64,000 nt of DNA from Ampullaceana balthica (taxonomy: Eukaryota; Mollusca; Gastropoda; Lymnaeidae). Positions within the stretch are counted from its first letter, which is position 1; each line of letters begins with the position of its first letter. A program made the position numbers and the translations under genes. Below are positions 46,671-57,409 of this stretch, piece after piece. Where the stretch lies: NCBI GenBank assembly GCA_944989445.1, contig CALYLW010000330.1:21001-85000 (forward strand), read 5' to 3'. A model generated the notes under the pieces. It was not told the DNA's origin. It was given only the letters and a program-made list of their open reading frames with translations, and did no database searches.

Positions 46671-48032
46671 GGACTAGATTGACTGGACCCTTCGTGCCAT
46701 ACCAACAACTCACTGAACCCGCTGTGCTACCACCACCACTCTACTGAACCCGCTGTGCTACCACCACCACTCCACTGAACCCGCTGTGCTACCACCACCA
46801 CTCCACTGAACCCGCTGTGCTACCACCACCACTCCACTGAACCCGCTGTGCTACCACCACCACTGCACTGAACCCGCTGTGCTACCACCACCACTCCACT
46901 GAACCCGCTGTGCTACCACCACCACTCCACTGAACCCGCTGTGCTACCACCACCACTCCACTGAACCCGCTGTGCTACCACCACCACTGCACTGAACCCG
47001 CTGTGCTACCACCACCACTCCACTGAACCCGCTGTGCTACCACCACCACTCCACTGAACCCGCTGTGCTACCACCACCACTCCACTGAACCCGCTGTGCT
47101 ACCACCACCACTCCACTGAACCCGCTGTGCTACCACCACCACTCCACTGAACCCGCTGTGCTACCACCACTCCACTGAACCCGCTGTGCTATCACTAAAT
47201 GACCCCGTTGTTTTACCACAACATACACTCTACTGAATATCCAGTGCTACCACCACCACCACACTGAACCTTCAACCACCAACACTGATAGTATAGAACC
47301 GCTAATGCCGATCCTCCACTGAACCCGCAGTGCTACCACCACCACCACTCCACTGAACCTGCAGTGCTACCACCACCACTCCACTGAACCTACAGTACTA
47401 CCACCACAACACCACTGAACATGCAGTGCTACCATCAGCACCACACTGAACCTGCAGTGCTACCACCACCACACCACTAAACCTGCAGTGCTACCACCAC
47501 CACTCCACTGAACCTGCAGTGCTACCACCACCACTCCACTGAACCTGCAGTGCTACCACCACCACTCCACTGAACCTGCAGTGCTACCACCACCACTCCA
47601 CTGAACCTACAGTACTACCACCACAACACCACTGAACATGCAGTGCTACCATCAGCACCACACTGAACCTGCAGTGCTACCACCACCACACCACTAAACC
47701 TGCAGTGCTACCACCACCACTCCACTGAACCTGCAGTGCTACCACCACCACTCCACTGAACCTGCAGTGCTACCACCACCACTCCACTGAACCTGCAGTG
47801 CTACCACCACCACTCCACTGAACCTGCAGTGCTACCACCACCACCACACTGAACATGCAGTGCTACCACCACCACACCACTAAACCTGCAGTGCTACCAC
47901 CACCACTCCACTGAACCTGCAGTGCTACCACCACCACTCCACTGAACCAGCAATGCTACCACCACCACCCCACTGATCCTGCAGCTCTACCACCACCACT
48001 CCACTGAACCTGCTCTGCTACAACCACCAACA
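46671..48032. repeat. 31-bp minisatellite in two blocks with higher-order repeats
   Basis: Block 1 (46715-47195) has unit CCACTGAACCCGCTGTGCTA + CCACCACCACT. Block 2 (47315-48032) has CCACTGAACCTGCAGTGCTA + CCACCACCACT. In block 2 a distinctive run (TACAGTACTACCACCACAAC, then GAACATGCAGTGCTACCATC, then CACCACTAAACCTGCAG) appears at about 47390 and again about 217 bp later, that is seven units. The region between the blocks holds decayed units. Confidence 0.94.
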
Positions 48033-49089
48033 CTGACAGAACCGCTAATGCCGACGCTGCAGTTTCAATACCACATATCGTTCATCCCAACCGCACCCCT
48101 TCCGCATGCAAACACCCTCATCCACCCCTACCCCAAAACGCATCCTCTGTCCCAGCACACACCATCGCCCTCACTCCTCAACACTCTCACTTTCTTCGAT
48201 TCCTCACCCCCATCCTCCAATCAACAATTTGACCCAGATTTGTCTGAAACACATTTCGATTTTTTTTGGCTGCAGTAAACAGCCATTGGCCCTATGTAGC
48301 TCCGTCGCATCCCCGTCTCAAAGTCCCTCTAAAATATTCCAAATTTGAGGGAATTTACATCTACAGGATCAACTCTAGAAGACTCTGAAGACTCTTTTTC
48401 GAAGTAGAATATTTTGATGAAGACAGATCGATCACAATTATTCCATGCTCCATCTTTATTCCATCTTTACTATTTTTGTTGTTGTCGTTTTTTATTTTAA
48501 TAACACGCTATATAATCTTTCTTCCAACTTTCACTTTTTTCCCTTCAGAATAGGTTCCATCTTTAGTTGGTACGTTCTGTTAACAAGAAAAGTTTTTAAA
48601 AATATCTTGAATAAGCTATTGACTTACATATTAAAATAATTGATAATAAAAATAGCTGAATTATTTTTTAAGGTTTTCTAGATGTATTTATATTTTTCAC
48701 CCATGTTGTTCCATGGTTCAGTAATCACTCCCCTATTATTTTATTTTTAATTAATTAATTTAAAAAAATGTTTTGAAATGAAAGACAAGCTGGACATCAC
48801 AAGATAAGCGATGTGTTTACTTACAATCTTATAGCAATTAGTTGCGTCACTTTTGAAACAAATCTTTTCATCTATTAGGTTTGTCATTTCTCTATAGAAT
48901 CTTTTTTTCCAGTTTCGTTTATTTTATTTTTTTACTGTAACTTTTGATTCCTCCCCCCTCTTCTTCTGTGTTTATGGTAGATATAACATCCCAGCTTTCT
49001 TCTATCCATTTTTCATTCTCTTTACTGAATTATTTTTTATGGTATAGTAAGTGGTTAATATAAATATATATATATTTAATTTTTATTTT
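48033..49089. other. No gene seen
   Basis: C-rich patch (48090-48230) with short open frames of low-complexity Pro/Ser/Thr composition, then AT-rich sequence. No recognisable product. Confidence 0.5.
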
Positions 49090-49094
49090 TGTGT

Positions 49095-49165
49095 TTATTT
49101 ATTTGGACTGATAAAGAAATTTGCCCGAAACGTTTACACAAGAATTTGTTTATAAATAAAGCTTT
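49095..49165 (+). mobile_element. Possible remnant of a Penelope-like element end
   Basis: TTTATTTGGACTGATAAAGA + AATTTGCCCGAAACGTTTAC resembles the 'CTGATGAAG..GCCGAAACGT' motif common near ends of Penelope-like elements, where it forms part of a hammerhead ribozyme fold. Here CTGATAA departs from the CTGATGA core, so a ribozyme is not expected to work. Identification rests on this motif only. Confidence 0.35.
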
Positions 49166-50500
49166 AAATTTAATGTTTGAATCACAAACATTTTTTTTGT
49201 ATATCTCGTTTTCTACAACATAATGTTGATTAAAAAAAAATTTAAAAAAAATTTAGTTAAACATTTTTTTTTGGAGGAAAATTATGGAACTAACAATATG
49301 TTCGCACAATTTTTTAGGATAATACATTAGTAAATTTTTTTTTGCCTTGGCCAAGTCCACTAAGCTGAATCAAATTTAAAATATTTGTTGAGATAAGTCC
49401 TAGCATTTTCCCCTCATATTTGATTAATATCTTTTAATGAAATTTGTCATACTGATGTTTCTAATTTAAGATTTCCACCATGAAATGAGAAGGTCAAGGA
49501 GCCTTTATAAGAGAAAACCGAGACTGCCCCAACCCCACAGACTTAACGATTAAAAACATTAACCCAAGTTATGAGAAAAAATAATTAAAACAATTTTTTA
49601 AATTTATTTTTTATCCGTTTAAAAAAGAGAAAAATTACAGACAAGGATGAAAAGTGGGTGAGAAATATGATCACCTTTCCCAGTCACAACTTCCGGTGTG
49701 ATGAATGTCGTCACGTGAGAGTCAATAAACCAGTTGTCTTTGTTTACGAAGGAGGACACGCCCATTGTGTTTGAACGTGACGCTTTGTGGCAGACGTCAC
49801 TGCAGCCAACATTCAATAACTCATTGCAGGTGACGTGGCGTGTCAGGGCCCCCAGGTTCCGCAGCCTTTTAGTAATTAGGCTAAAGCGCCTTGATTTATT
49901 TCACTTAGACCAAACACATGGATACCCAACTTGTATCATTTCATCTTTAACCCTACTCACCCACACACGCCCGTCTTCTTACGTCACTCCACCCTCTCTT
50001 CTATAAGGTCAACTCTGTTGCTATCTCCTGGCCTAAACTCGCCTTCATCTTTGCCGCTAGCAACATCCCTTGTTTACACCCCCGCCCCCAAAATCACAAC
50101 AGTAATACCCCCAACCCCCATGTCCTATAAATCTCCAGCCTCCCTCACATTTCTCCTCAGTGTGACTGAATACTAAGTATCTATTTAATTAACAGTCTCC
50201 ACTTCTTGATAACTAAATTTATCGACTTCCACGTGACCCCGTGGGTCACGGCGAGGATGGGAAAGCATGGCTTGGAATGATGAAAGGAAAAGTGTCCCCC
50301 TCCTCCCCCCCCCCTTCACACAGGTCTTATCTGTAAGGACCCCGCACCTCCATCCCGGACTCCAACGGTTTCTTTATTCCCACCTTAGCGACTCTGAGGT
50401 TGAGAATAATTTATCATTAGTCGCCCCCACCCCCATTACCCCGCCCATCACACCGGCCTGGCCCCATAAATAATTATAAATGGCACCGTGTGATACTTGA
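49166..50500. other. No gene seen
   Basis: AT-rich to 49620, then a more balanced, C-rich segment with several short open frames (49734-50473) without recognisable domains. A C-run precedes 50315. Confidence 0.45.
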
Positions 50501-50502
50501 AG

Positions 50503-51412
50503 TCCCGAGAATGAGATTTGAGAACCTAGATGTAAGATTGGGGATCCTAGATGTAAGATTGGGGATCCTAGAGGCAAGATTGGGGATCCTAGATGCAAGA
50601 TTTGAGTTCCTAGAGGTGAGAACCTAGAGGTAAGATTTGAGATCCTAGAGGTAAGATTTGAGATCCTAGAGGTAAGATTTGAGAAGTTTGAGATAAGATT
50701 TGAGATCCTAGAGGTAAGATTTGAGATACTAGAGGTAAGATTTGAGATACTAGAGGTAAGATTTGAGATCCTAGAGGTAAGATTTGAGACGTTTGAGATA
50801 AGATTTGAGATACTAGAGGTAAGATTTGAGATACTAGAGGTAAGATTTGAGATACTAGAGGTAAGATTTGAGATACTAGAGGTAAGATTTGAGATACTAG
50901 AGGTAAGATTTGAGATACTAGAGGTAAGATTTGAGATACTAGAGGTAAGATTTGAGATACTAGAGGTAAGATTTGAGATCCTAGAGGTAAGATTTGAGAC
51001 GTTTGAGATAAGATTTGAGATACTAGAGGTAATATTTGAGATACTAGAGGTAAGATTTGAGATACTAGAGGTAAGATTTGAGATACTAGAGGTAAGATTT
51101 GAGATACTAGAGGTAAGATTTGAGATACTAGAGGTAAGATTTGAGATACTAGAGGTAAGATTTGAGATACTAGAGGTAAGATTTGAGATACTAGAGGTAA
51201 GATTTGAGATACTAGAGGTAAGATTTGAGATACTAGAGGTAAGATTTGAGATACTAGAGGTAAGATTTGAGATACTAGAGGTAAGATTTGAGATACTAGA
51301 GGTAAGATTTGAGATACTAGAGGTAAGATTTGAGATACTAGAGGTAAGATTTGAGATACTAGAGGTAAGATTTGAGATCCTAGATTTGAGATCCTTAAGG
51401 TAAGATTGGAGA
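50503..51412. repeat. 21-bp minisatellite, about 43 copies
   Basis: Unit AGGTAAGATTTGAGATACTA + G. Left-edge units are variants (GATCCTAGATGTAAGATTGG). A GACGTTTGAGATAAGATTTG variant appears at about 50790 and again at about 51000, roughly ten units later. Stops in the unit prevent long frames on the plus strand. Confidence 0.96.
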
Positions 51413-51589
51413 TCCGTACTTAGGTTGATCTATTACTAGGCGAATCTCACCATTCTCCATTTGTCTGGTGATCAGAAAAAAAAATGCACAGGAAGAGAAA
51501 TGAGAGAAAAAATGTCACAAATTTTGCTGGGAAAAAGGTATATGGCTTCTGGGAAATTGTTTAGTAACAATTTTGCCCTCGGGTCCCAT

Positions 51590-51640
51590 TGCGCTTGGGT
51601 CCCATTGCGCTTGGGTCCCATTGCGCTTGCCACTAACCAA
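51590..51640. repeat. Three-copy 17-bp repeat
   Basis: GGGTCCCATTGCGCTTG repeated three times in direct succession. Confidence 0.92.
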
Positions 51641-51892
51641 CCCCTGCTGGCATATAATAAAACCTTACATGATGTACGAGTGACTTTCTTCTGATATCTA
51701 ATGAGAGAAAACTGACAGGTGCTGGTGCACTGGGGTCTCACTGCAGTGTTTTCATTAACATGGTTACTCGCAAGTGATGATAGAGCATGAGAAACAATAT
51801 TTATTACTTCAGACATCAGTCTCCAACTGGTCCTAGTTTCATGTTTCAGTACTTATCTATATTCTGTTATATCTTCAAAGACAAGACCAACC

Positions 51893-51985
51893 CCCAAACA
51901 CTCCCACAACCACACGCACACACACATACATACACACACACTCACAAACGCAAACACACACACAACACACACCCACAATGCTTCT
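51893..51985. repeat. (CA)n-rich low-complexity tract
   Basis: Interrupted CACACA and CATACA runs. Confidence 0.9.
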
Positions 51986-52147
51986 TCAAAAACACAACTA
52001 ATAGAAAAATTTAGTAAATGTGTTCAAATGTGTCCCACACAAATTTATGGTTCTTTTAATTATTATAGAACAAATTATTAATAAATACGAATGCTTTAAA
52101 TTAAAATTAAAAAAAATAGTTCTTGCTTACTTTTCCTCAGGTCCTTT

Positions 52148-52615
52148 TTAAATCCCTTATATTAACTTCGCAGCCGTCTCATCATCTCATCATCTCATGG
52201 GCTTGGCGTGCGGAAAAAGAAAAGTCGAAAATGACCCACTTTCAGTGATTCGATCGAGCTGAAATTTGGCACACGGACCCGACTCACCTAACAATGCATC
52301 GTATCAAAATTTCAGATCGATCGATCGTACCGTAATTAAATTAATGCATTTTTAGTTTATCCTTATATGAGGTATGTAATTCAAATTTACGGTTTGTTAT
52401 TGTTTTTTTCTTCCACTTCCACGTGAGTTTGAGTTGACGCCGACCGTCGTGCCGACACCCCCTCATGTCCCACCCCCATTTATTAAAGACAAGGGACATC
52501 ACTCGGTGTCAGTCTGTCAATGTTTGTAGCGTTTGAAAATAATCAATACTGTTAGTTATGTCTCATATATAAGGGATTTATAGTAAAAAAACTTTGTTTT
52601 TACGGGTTTGTTTTT
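52148..52615 (+). mobile_element. Unclassified dispersed element, family X, copy B
   Basis: Starts AAATCCCTTATATTAACTTC, contains GATTCGATCGAGCTGAAATT, AATGCATCGTATCAAAATTT and AATTAAATTAATGCATTTTT, and ends ATATAAGGGATTTATAGTAA then TTTGTTTTTACGGGTTTGTT. The last part can form a small hairpin (AAAAAC-TTT-GTTTTT in copy C). No open frame. Copy C follows immediately in the same orientation. Confidence 0.82.
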
Positions 52616-53146
52616 TAAATCCCTTATATTAACTTCGCGGCCGTCTCATCATCTCATCATCTCATGGGCTGGGCGGGCGGAAAAAGAAAAGTCGAAAATG
52701 ACCCACTTCCCGTGATTCGATCGAGCTGAAATTTGGCACACTGACCCGTCTGACGTAACAATGCATCGTATCAAAATAGATCGATCGAAAGTACCGTAAT
52801 AAAATTAATGCATTTTTAGTTTATCCTTATATGAGGTATGTAATTTAAATTCACGGTTTGTTATTGTTTTTTTGCCACGTGAAAGTTTGAGCTGACGCAT
52901 TGAGGCGACCCAACGTAGCGACGGCGTGCTTTTGTTTACATTTTACGTGTCACGCTGAGCTCGGTCAAGCGAATCGGTGACCAGACTTTTCCCCTCTCCC
53001 CCTCCCACCCCCCCCCCTAGGGTTATGAAGCAAACTTGAGTTAAGACAGATTCAGTCTGTAAATGTTTGCAAATAATCAATACTGTTAGTTATGTCTCAT
53101 ATATAAGGGATTTATAGTCAAAAACTTTGTTTTTACGGGTTTGTTT
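52616..53146 (+). mobile_element. Unclassified dispersed element, family X, copy C
   Basis: Tandem neighbour of copy B with the same start and end. It keeps a GAGCTCGGTCAAGCGAATCG segment shared with copy A at 6.04 kb but not visible in copy B. The interior G/C-run at 52989-53021 varies between copies. Confidence 0.82.
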
Positions 53147-53440
53147 TATTACCACGTTTTTATTAACTCGCTTTCGTTGGGCATTGTTTGTTTGTTTGTC
53201 CAAGATTTTTTCAAATCTGCCAACGTAAAATTGAACCACTTCTGATGGTCCTAGAGATCTGAAAATTTTACCACAGATAGATCTTGGATGACAATGCATT
53301 GTATCAAAATGTCAGATCGATCAAATGTACCGTTATTAAATTATTGAACTTTTAAGTTTATCTATAGTCTATATAAAAGCATCTGTACCGTCGGCTTTTG
53401 TTGACATCTGTGAGTTCGCCCCGTGACCACATCACAATGT
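53147..53440 (+). mobile_element. Divergent member of family X, copy D
   Basis: AATGCATTGTATCAAAATGT, CAGATCGATCAAATGTACCG and TATTAAATTATTGAACTTTT align with the central part of copies B and C; the ends have diverged. This makes three related elements in a row. Confidence 0.55.
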
Positions 53441-53477
53441 TTTTAAAACGTTGTGCGGGCGCTTGTGAGGTGTTTGG

Positions 53478-53905
53478 TAAAATAAATAGAGGTAAAAAAA
53501 TATTTTTAAAAACCAGGTTGTTATAAGTGGACTAAAAAGAATAAATAAATAGAAGTAAAAAAAAGATTTAAAAAAAAACACGTTTTTATAAGCGGACTAA
53601 AAAGAAGAAAATAATTTAAAACTTATTAGTTCAAGTACTTCCATTTAATATGACTAAAAACGTGGGATGGGTGTTTGGTATAAAAATTAAAGATTTCTAA
53701 TTTAGAAGGCAAAAGAGAGATCTATAAGTGAGAGAATGAGTGAACCGCATATGTTAAAACTCATAAGTGCCCGCCCCACGTTTTTAGTCATATTAAAAGG
53801 ATGTACTTGAACTAATAAGTTTTAAATTATTTTCTTCTTTTTAGTCCGCTTATAAAAACGTGGTTTTTAAAAATCTTTTTTTTACTTCTATTTATATTCT
53901 AGCAA
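53478..53905. mobile_element. Palindromic MITE-like element with a duplicated arm
   Basis: Left arm (about 53545-53672) includes AATAAATAGAAGTAAAAAAA, TTTTTATAAGCGGACTAAAA and AATATGACTAAAAACGTGGG; right arm (about 53775-53900) is the reverse complement, separated by about 100 bp. A further partial copy of the left arm (TTATAAGTGGACTAAAAAGA) lies at 53478-53544. The arms could form a hairpin of over 100 bp. No coding sequence; target duplication not identified. Confidence 0.8.
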
Positions 53906-53927
53906 AGCTATTTCGTCTACAAATGAC

Positions 53928-54004
53928 GTGTGCACACACACGCCCGCAAGCATGGACACACACACACAAACACACACACGGACAAACACACACATACACA
54001 CAAT
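53928..54004. repeat. (AC)n-rich low-complexity tract
   Basis: CACACACA runs interrupted by CGCCCGCAAG and similar short segments. Confidence 0.9.
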
Positions 54005-54309
54005 ATGATTTGAAAATTCCCGGTGACGACTAAAACTCAGACCAATCGCCGTATTACATACCACATATTCATTATTGTTATTTAATTTGTGATATCATTT
54101 TTTAGCATCTTACTAATGTTACCTAATTATGTTTATACATGTAGGCCTACATTAAATCAAATGTGTCAATATGGCCATTCATAACACATGCAAACCACAC
54201 GTTTGATATTAAACTAGAATAGAACTACGCGGCAAATGGCCAGTCGTTTACCTATAGTTACTTGTATTGAATTTATAAATAATGTAATCATAATGTAGTA
54301 AATATTTAT

Positions 54310-54716
54310 ATAATAAATAGGGCTGTTAACAATTAATTATAATTTAATCGTTAACGTTTGAAAAATTAACGATTAATTAATAGTTAATTTCGATCAAAGC
54401 CATACATTAAAATTTATGATGTCATAATAACACTTAATAAACGTTCTTGTTGAAAAATCTAAATAACAATAGAATGTCTCCTTTATATGTCATTTAAAAA
54501 AAATAGTTAATAGTTTAAAACCAAAATGTTCGTGTTATCGTCAGGAAATTACTTATTTTTTATCAGCAGCTATTTTTTTTAAATATTTTTTTTTACTTTT
54601 TGACTTACAATAATTTGTAAGTGATGATGGGCCGATTAATCTTTAAAAATAATTTAATCATTAATTTTTTTAAAAAGATTAATCGAGAAATTAATCGTTA
54701 ATTTCCTAATAATAAA
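54310..54716 (+). mobile_element. hAT-type element, 'TAGGGCTG' family, short copy
   Basis: The element spans 54318-54708, beginning TAGGGCTGTTAACAATTAAT. The right end TTAATCGTTAATTTCCTA has lost the inner CGCAGCC of the terminus. Flanking 8-mers ATAATAAA at 54310-54317 and 54709-54716 match perfectly. The BED-finger region of the 8.9-kb copy is absent. Confidence 0.83.
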
Positions 54717-55199
54717 GTTTCTTCTTTGACTCTTTTGTTTGTCTCCTTCCTTGGATAATTGTTTTTACATAGAAGTTTATACGAATTAAAAAGTTTGAAG
54801 CATTCATTATCATTATCATACTCGGTTGATTTTCAGTTTTAAAATACCCCCCCGCTCACCCCCAACCCATCTTTCCTTAAACTCCTTGATCTGTCAACAA
54901 AATATTGCCAGCTGACCATCAGTTTGTTTGTTATTCCAACTTCTGATGTGTTGTCCGTCGAAACAAAGGGAGGAAATGGATGGTGATGAGACCATGTTGT
55001 TATACAACGTGTCGACTAACACCACTTTCCTAATTAACACGGACAGTGAGAAAACAATGTCCCCCCCCCCGTGTTGGACATACTCGCTCTCAACACGTTC
55101 ATTGTTCCAGATGTCAGGCGGGTGGGAGGGGGGGGGGTTGGGTTGGGTGAGGTAAAGTGCCAGTTAAAACAACTTGTTCATTAAAGGCCTGTTGTAGCA
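54717..55199. other. No gene seen
   Basis: A 75-codon + frame at 54928-55155 has unremarkable composition and ends in a G-run; no recognisable domain. Confidence 0.45.
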
Positions 55200-55354
55200 G
55201 TTAGAGTCACATCAACCTCTTCCACCGTCCTAATCTCCATATCTTCCACCATCCTCACTTCTATCTCTTCCACTATCATCACCTCCATATCTTCCACCAT
55301 CCTCACCTCCATATATTCCACCGTCCTCACCTCCATATCTTCCACCTCCTCACC
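55200..55354. repeat. Degenerate CCATATCTTCCACC minisatellite
   Basis: About six copies of a 27-33 bp unit with CCTCACCTCCATATCTTCCA. Similar sequence resumes at 55885. Confidence 0.85.
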
Positions 55355-55884
55355 TCAAAAAAATGGGGGGGGGGGGGTGTTGGGGGGGGGGGGGGAAAAA
55401 AAAAAAGGGGGGGGGGGGGGGGGGGTTGGGGGGTTTTTTGTTTTTTGTGTGTTTTGGTTTTGGGTTTTTGTTTTTTTTGGGGGTTGTTTGTTTTGGGTTT
55501 GTGTTTGGTTGGTTGTTGTTGTGGTTTGTTGGTTGGTTGTTGGTTTTGTTTTGGTTTGTTGGTGGTGTTGAATGTGAGGAATAATGAAAAAGAATGTGAG
55601 GAATAATGAAGAATGAGAGGAGAGGAATAATGAAGATAAAAGTGAGGAAATAAGATAAGAATGTGTGTAATTAAGAAGATAAATAATGTGAGGAATAATG
55701 AATACACAAGAATGTGAGGAATAATGATGATAATAAGTGAGTAATAATTAATATAATAGTTGAGGAATAAGAATAAAATAATGTTAGTAAAAAATAAGAT
55801 AATAATGTGATTTATAATTAATAATAATAAATTAGAGGAATATGAATATTGAGAATATAGAAAAATGATATGATTTTGTGAGTA
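55355..55884. repeat. Anomalous G/T and then A/G-rich low-complexity block
   Basis: Very long G-runs (over ten each) alternate with A-runs and T-runs up to about 55570, followed by degenerate GAATGTGAGGAATAATGA repeats. It lies in the middle of a CCT-rich minisatellite and is roughly its complementary composition. It may be poor consensus sequence. Open frames through it (191 codons on the minus strand) are meaningless. Confidence 0.8.
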
Positions 55885-56070
55885 ATCCGTCGTCACCTCC
55901 ATAGCTTTCCACCGTCAATCACCGTCATCACCAACCATAATTCCCATTTCCCACAATCAATTACACAAATACCATCCTCTCCCATCTCCCTCCCCATTAC
56001 CACCCAACATCCCCCATCTCTCATCATCATAAACATCACTACCCCCCATCCACCACCGCAGTCCTCATCT
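55885..56070. repeat. C/T/A-rich continuation of the degenerate minisatellite
   Basis: CACCTCCATAGCTTTCCACC, CCATCTCCCTCCCCATTACC and similar; the unit has decayed. Confidence 0.6.
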
Positions 56071-56074
56071 TAAT

Positions 56075-56325
56075 AGATGGATAACTTGTAAACAGGGTAT
56101 GAGTCAGCCTGATCCATTGCTTTCCTGGACTCTTTGGATTTCAATGCAGTTAATTTTTTTTAAAAAAAGTGTTTCTTTATATTTGTTTTATTTGTGTACC
56201 TTTTTGTTCATTGAGGAAGGCTCTTTGCGGAAACGTTCGCTGTTTTGTTACGTCCTGTCAGGCTAACTCATACCCTGTCTAGAAGTTATCCATCTATTAC
56301 TCTATAAGCCTGATTGCAGACTCCC
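56075..56325 (+). mobile_element. Inverted-repeat element with a Penelope-like terminal motif
   Basis: Arms 56075-56112 (AGATGGATAACTTGTAAACA...) and 56258-56295 (...AGAAGTTATCCATCT) are inverted copies matching at about 34 of 38 positions. Between them lies TTGAGGAAGGCTCTTTGCGG + AAACGTTCGCTG, which resembles the stem and GAAAC core common at Penelope-like element ends. A related block is at 22155-22250. No protein is encoded. Confidence 0.6.
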
Positions 56326-56394
56326 CCATATTTTGTCCTCATCTTACCCACGTTCATCCAGCATCATCTCTACCACAGTCTTCGTCTCCACCAA

Positions 56395-56585
56395 CATCTA
56401 CCCCTACCACCCCCCATCTCGACCATCCTCCTCACCCTACCATCCCCCATCTCCACCATCCTCCTCACCCTACCATCCCCCATCTCGACCATCCTCCTCA
56501 CACTACCATCCCCCATCTCGACCATCCTCCTCACCCTACCACCCCCCATCTCAACCATCCTCCTCACCCTACCACCCACCCCCAA
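56395..56585. repeat. 33-bp minisatellite, about six copies
   Basis: Unit CCTACCATCCCCCATCTCGA + CCATCCTCCTCAC. Since 33 is divisible by three, several frames stay open on both strands; none is a gene. Confidence 0.94.
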
Positions 56586-57139
56586 CCATCACGTCCCCAC
56601 TTTGCCCTGGAGGCACAGATAAAAACATTGGAACGTCATTGCAAAGGGGGAGGACGGGGAGAGGGGGATAATCGCGGAATGAGAGATAAACGGTGCTGCT
56701 GCGACCAAGGGACATTAAACCTCGGGGAACGATGAATGGATCCCGATAGCAGCGCAGTTATTCGCCCTTGTCTGTAGCTCATACATGTTGTGATGGGCCA
56801 GTCCAAGAGATCAGGGTACACGCGACGGAAGTACAAATGAACATCTGGAGAACTGGTGGAAAACGGAAATATAATTGAATATATCCTCCAGTAAAAGACA
56901 TCCCTACGTACGTCAAATAACAACAACAAATGCACATAGAGTTAGAGTTACAATTGAATATTTTGATCTGGCTGAAAAATTCATAGTAAAACATAGGGAT
57001 ATAACAAAAAAGTAAACACAGAAAGAAAGTTTGTTCAACTCTTACAAATTAAATGCTGATGATTTTTTTAAAAAAATTGGCAAACTTTTTGTATAAGTAA
57101 AATTTTAATTTGTATTAATTAAAGTATACATTTCTGTTA
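56586..57139. other. No gene seen
   Basis: A minus-strand frame of 99 codons (56636-56935) has no recognisable domain. The remainder is AT-rich. Confidence 0.45.
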
Positions 57140-57359
57140 AACTATATCAACGGTGGCCAAACCGCGGCTCGCGAGCCGCATGCGGCTCTCTGTTTTCACA
57201 TTGCGGCTCTCGGGCAATTAATGAAAGATATGTTAAAAGGATTTCCAAGTCAGGTCTAATGAATCGTAGTCCGTAGTGCTTCAATGCGGCTCTCAACATT
57301 ATTTTAATATTTTAAAACGGCTCCCAGTTACTACAGGTCTGGCCAACCCTGAACCATAT
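57140..57359. mobile_element. hAT-type MITE, 'GGCCAAACCGCGGCTCG' family
   Basis: The element spans 57148-57351, beginning CAACGGTGGCCAAACCGCGG and ending GGTCTGGCCAACCCTG. Flanking 8-mers AACTATAT and AACCATAT differ at one position. CGGCTC motifs (TGCGGCTCTC) recur at both ends. Non-coding. Confidence 0.82.
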
Positions 57360-57409
57360 CATTATAAATTTCAATAGGGTCATAAAAAAACTGCCTTTGA
57401 CTTCAGGCT

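Noticed and set aside
55327..55902. 191-codon minus-strand frame
   Set aside because: Low-complexity sequence in a probably mis-assembled block.
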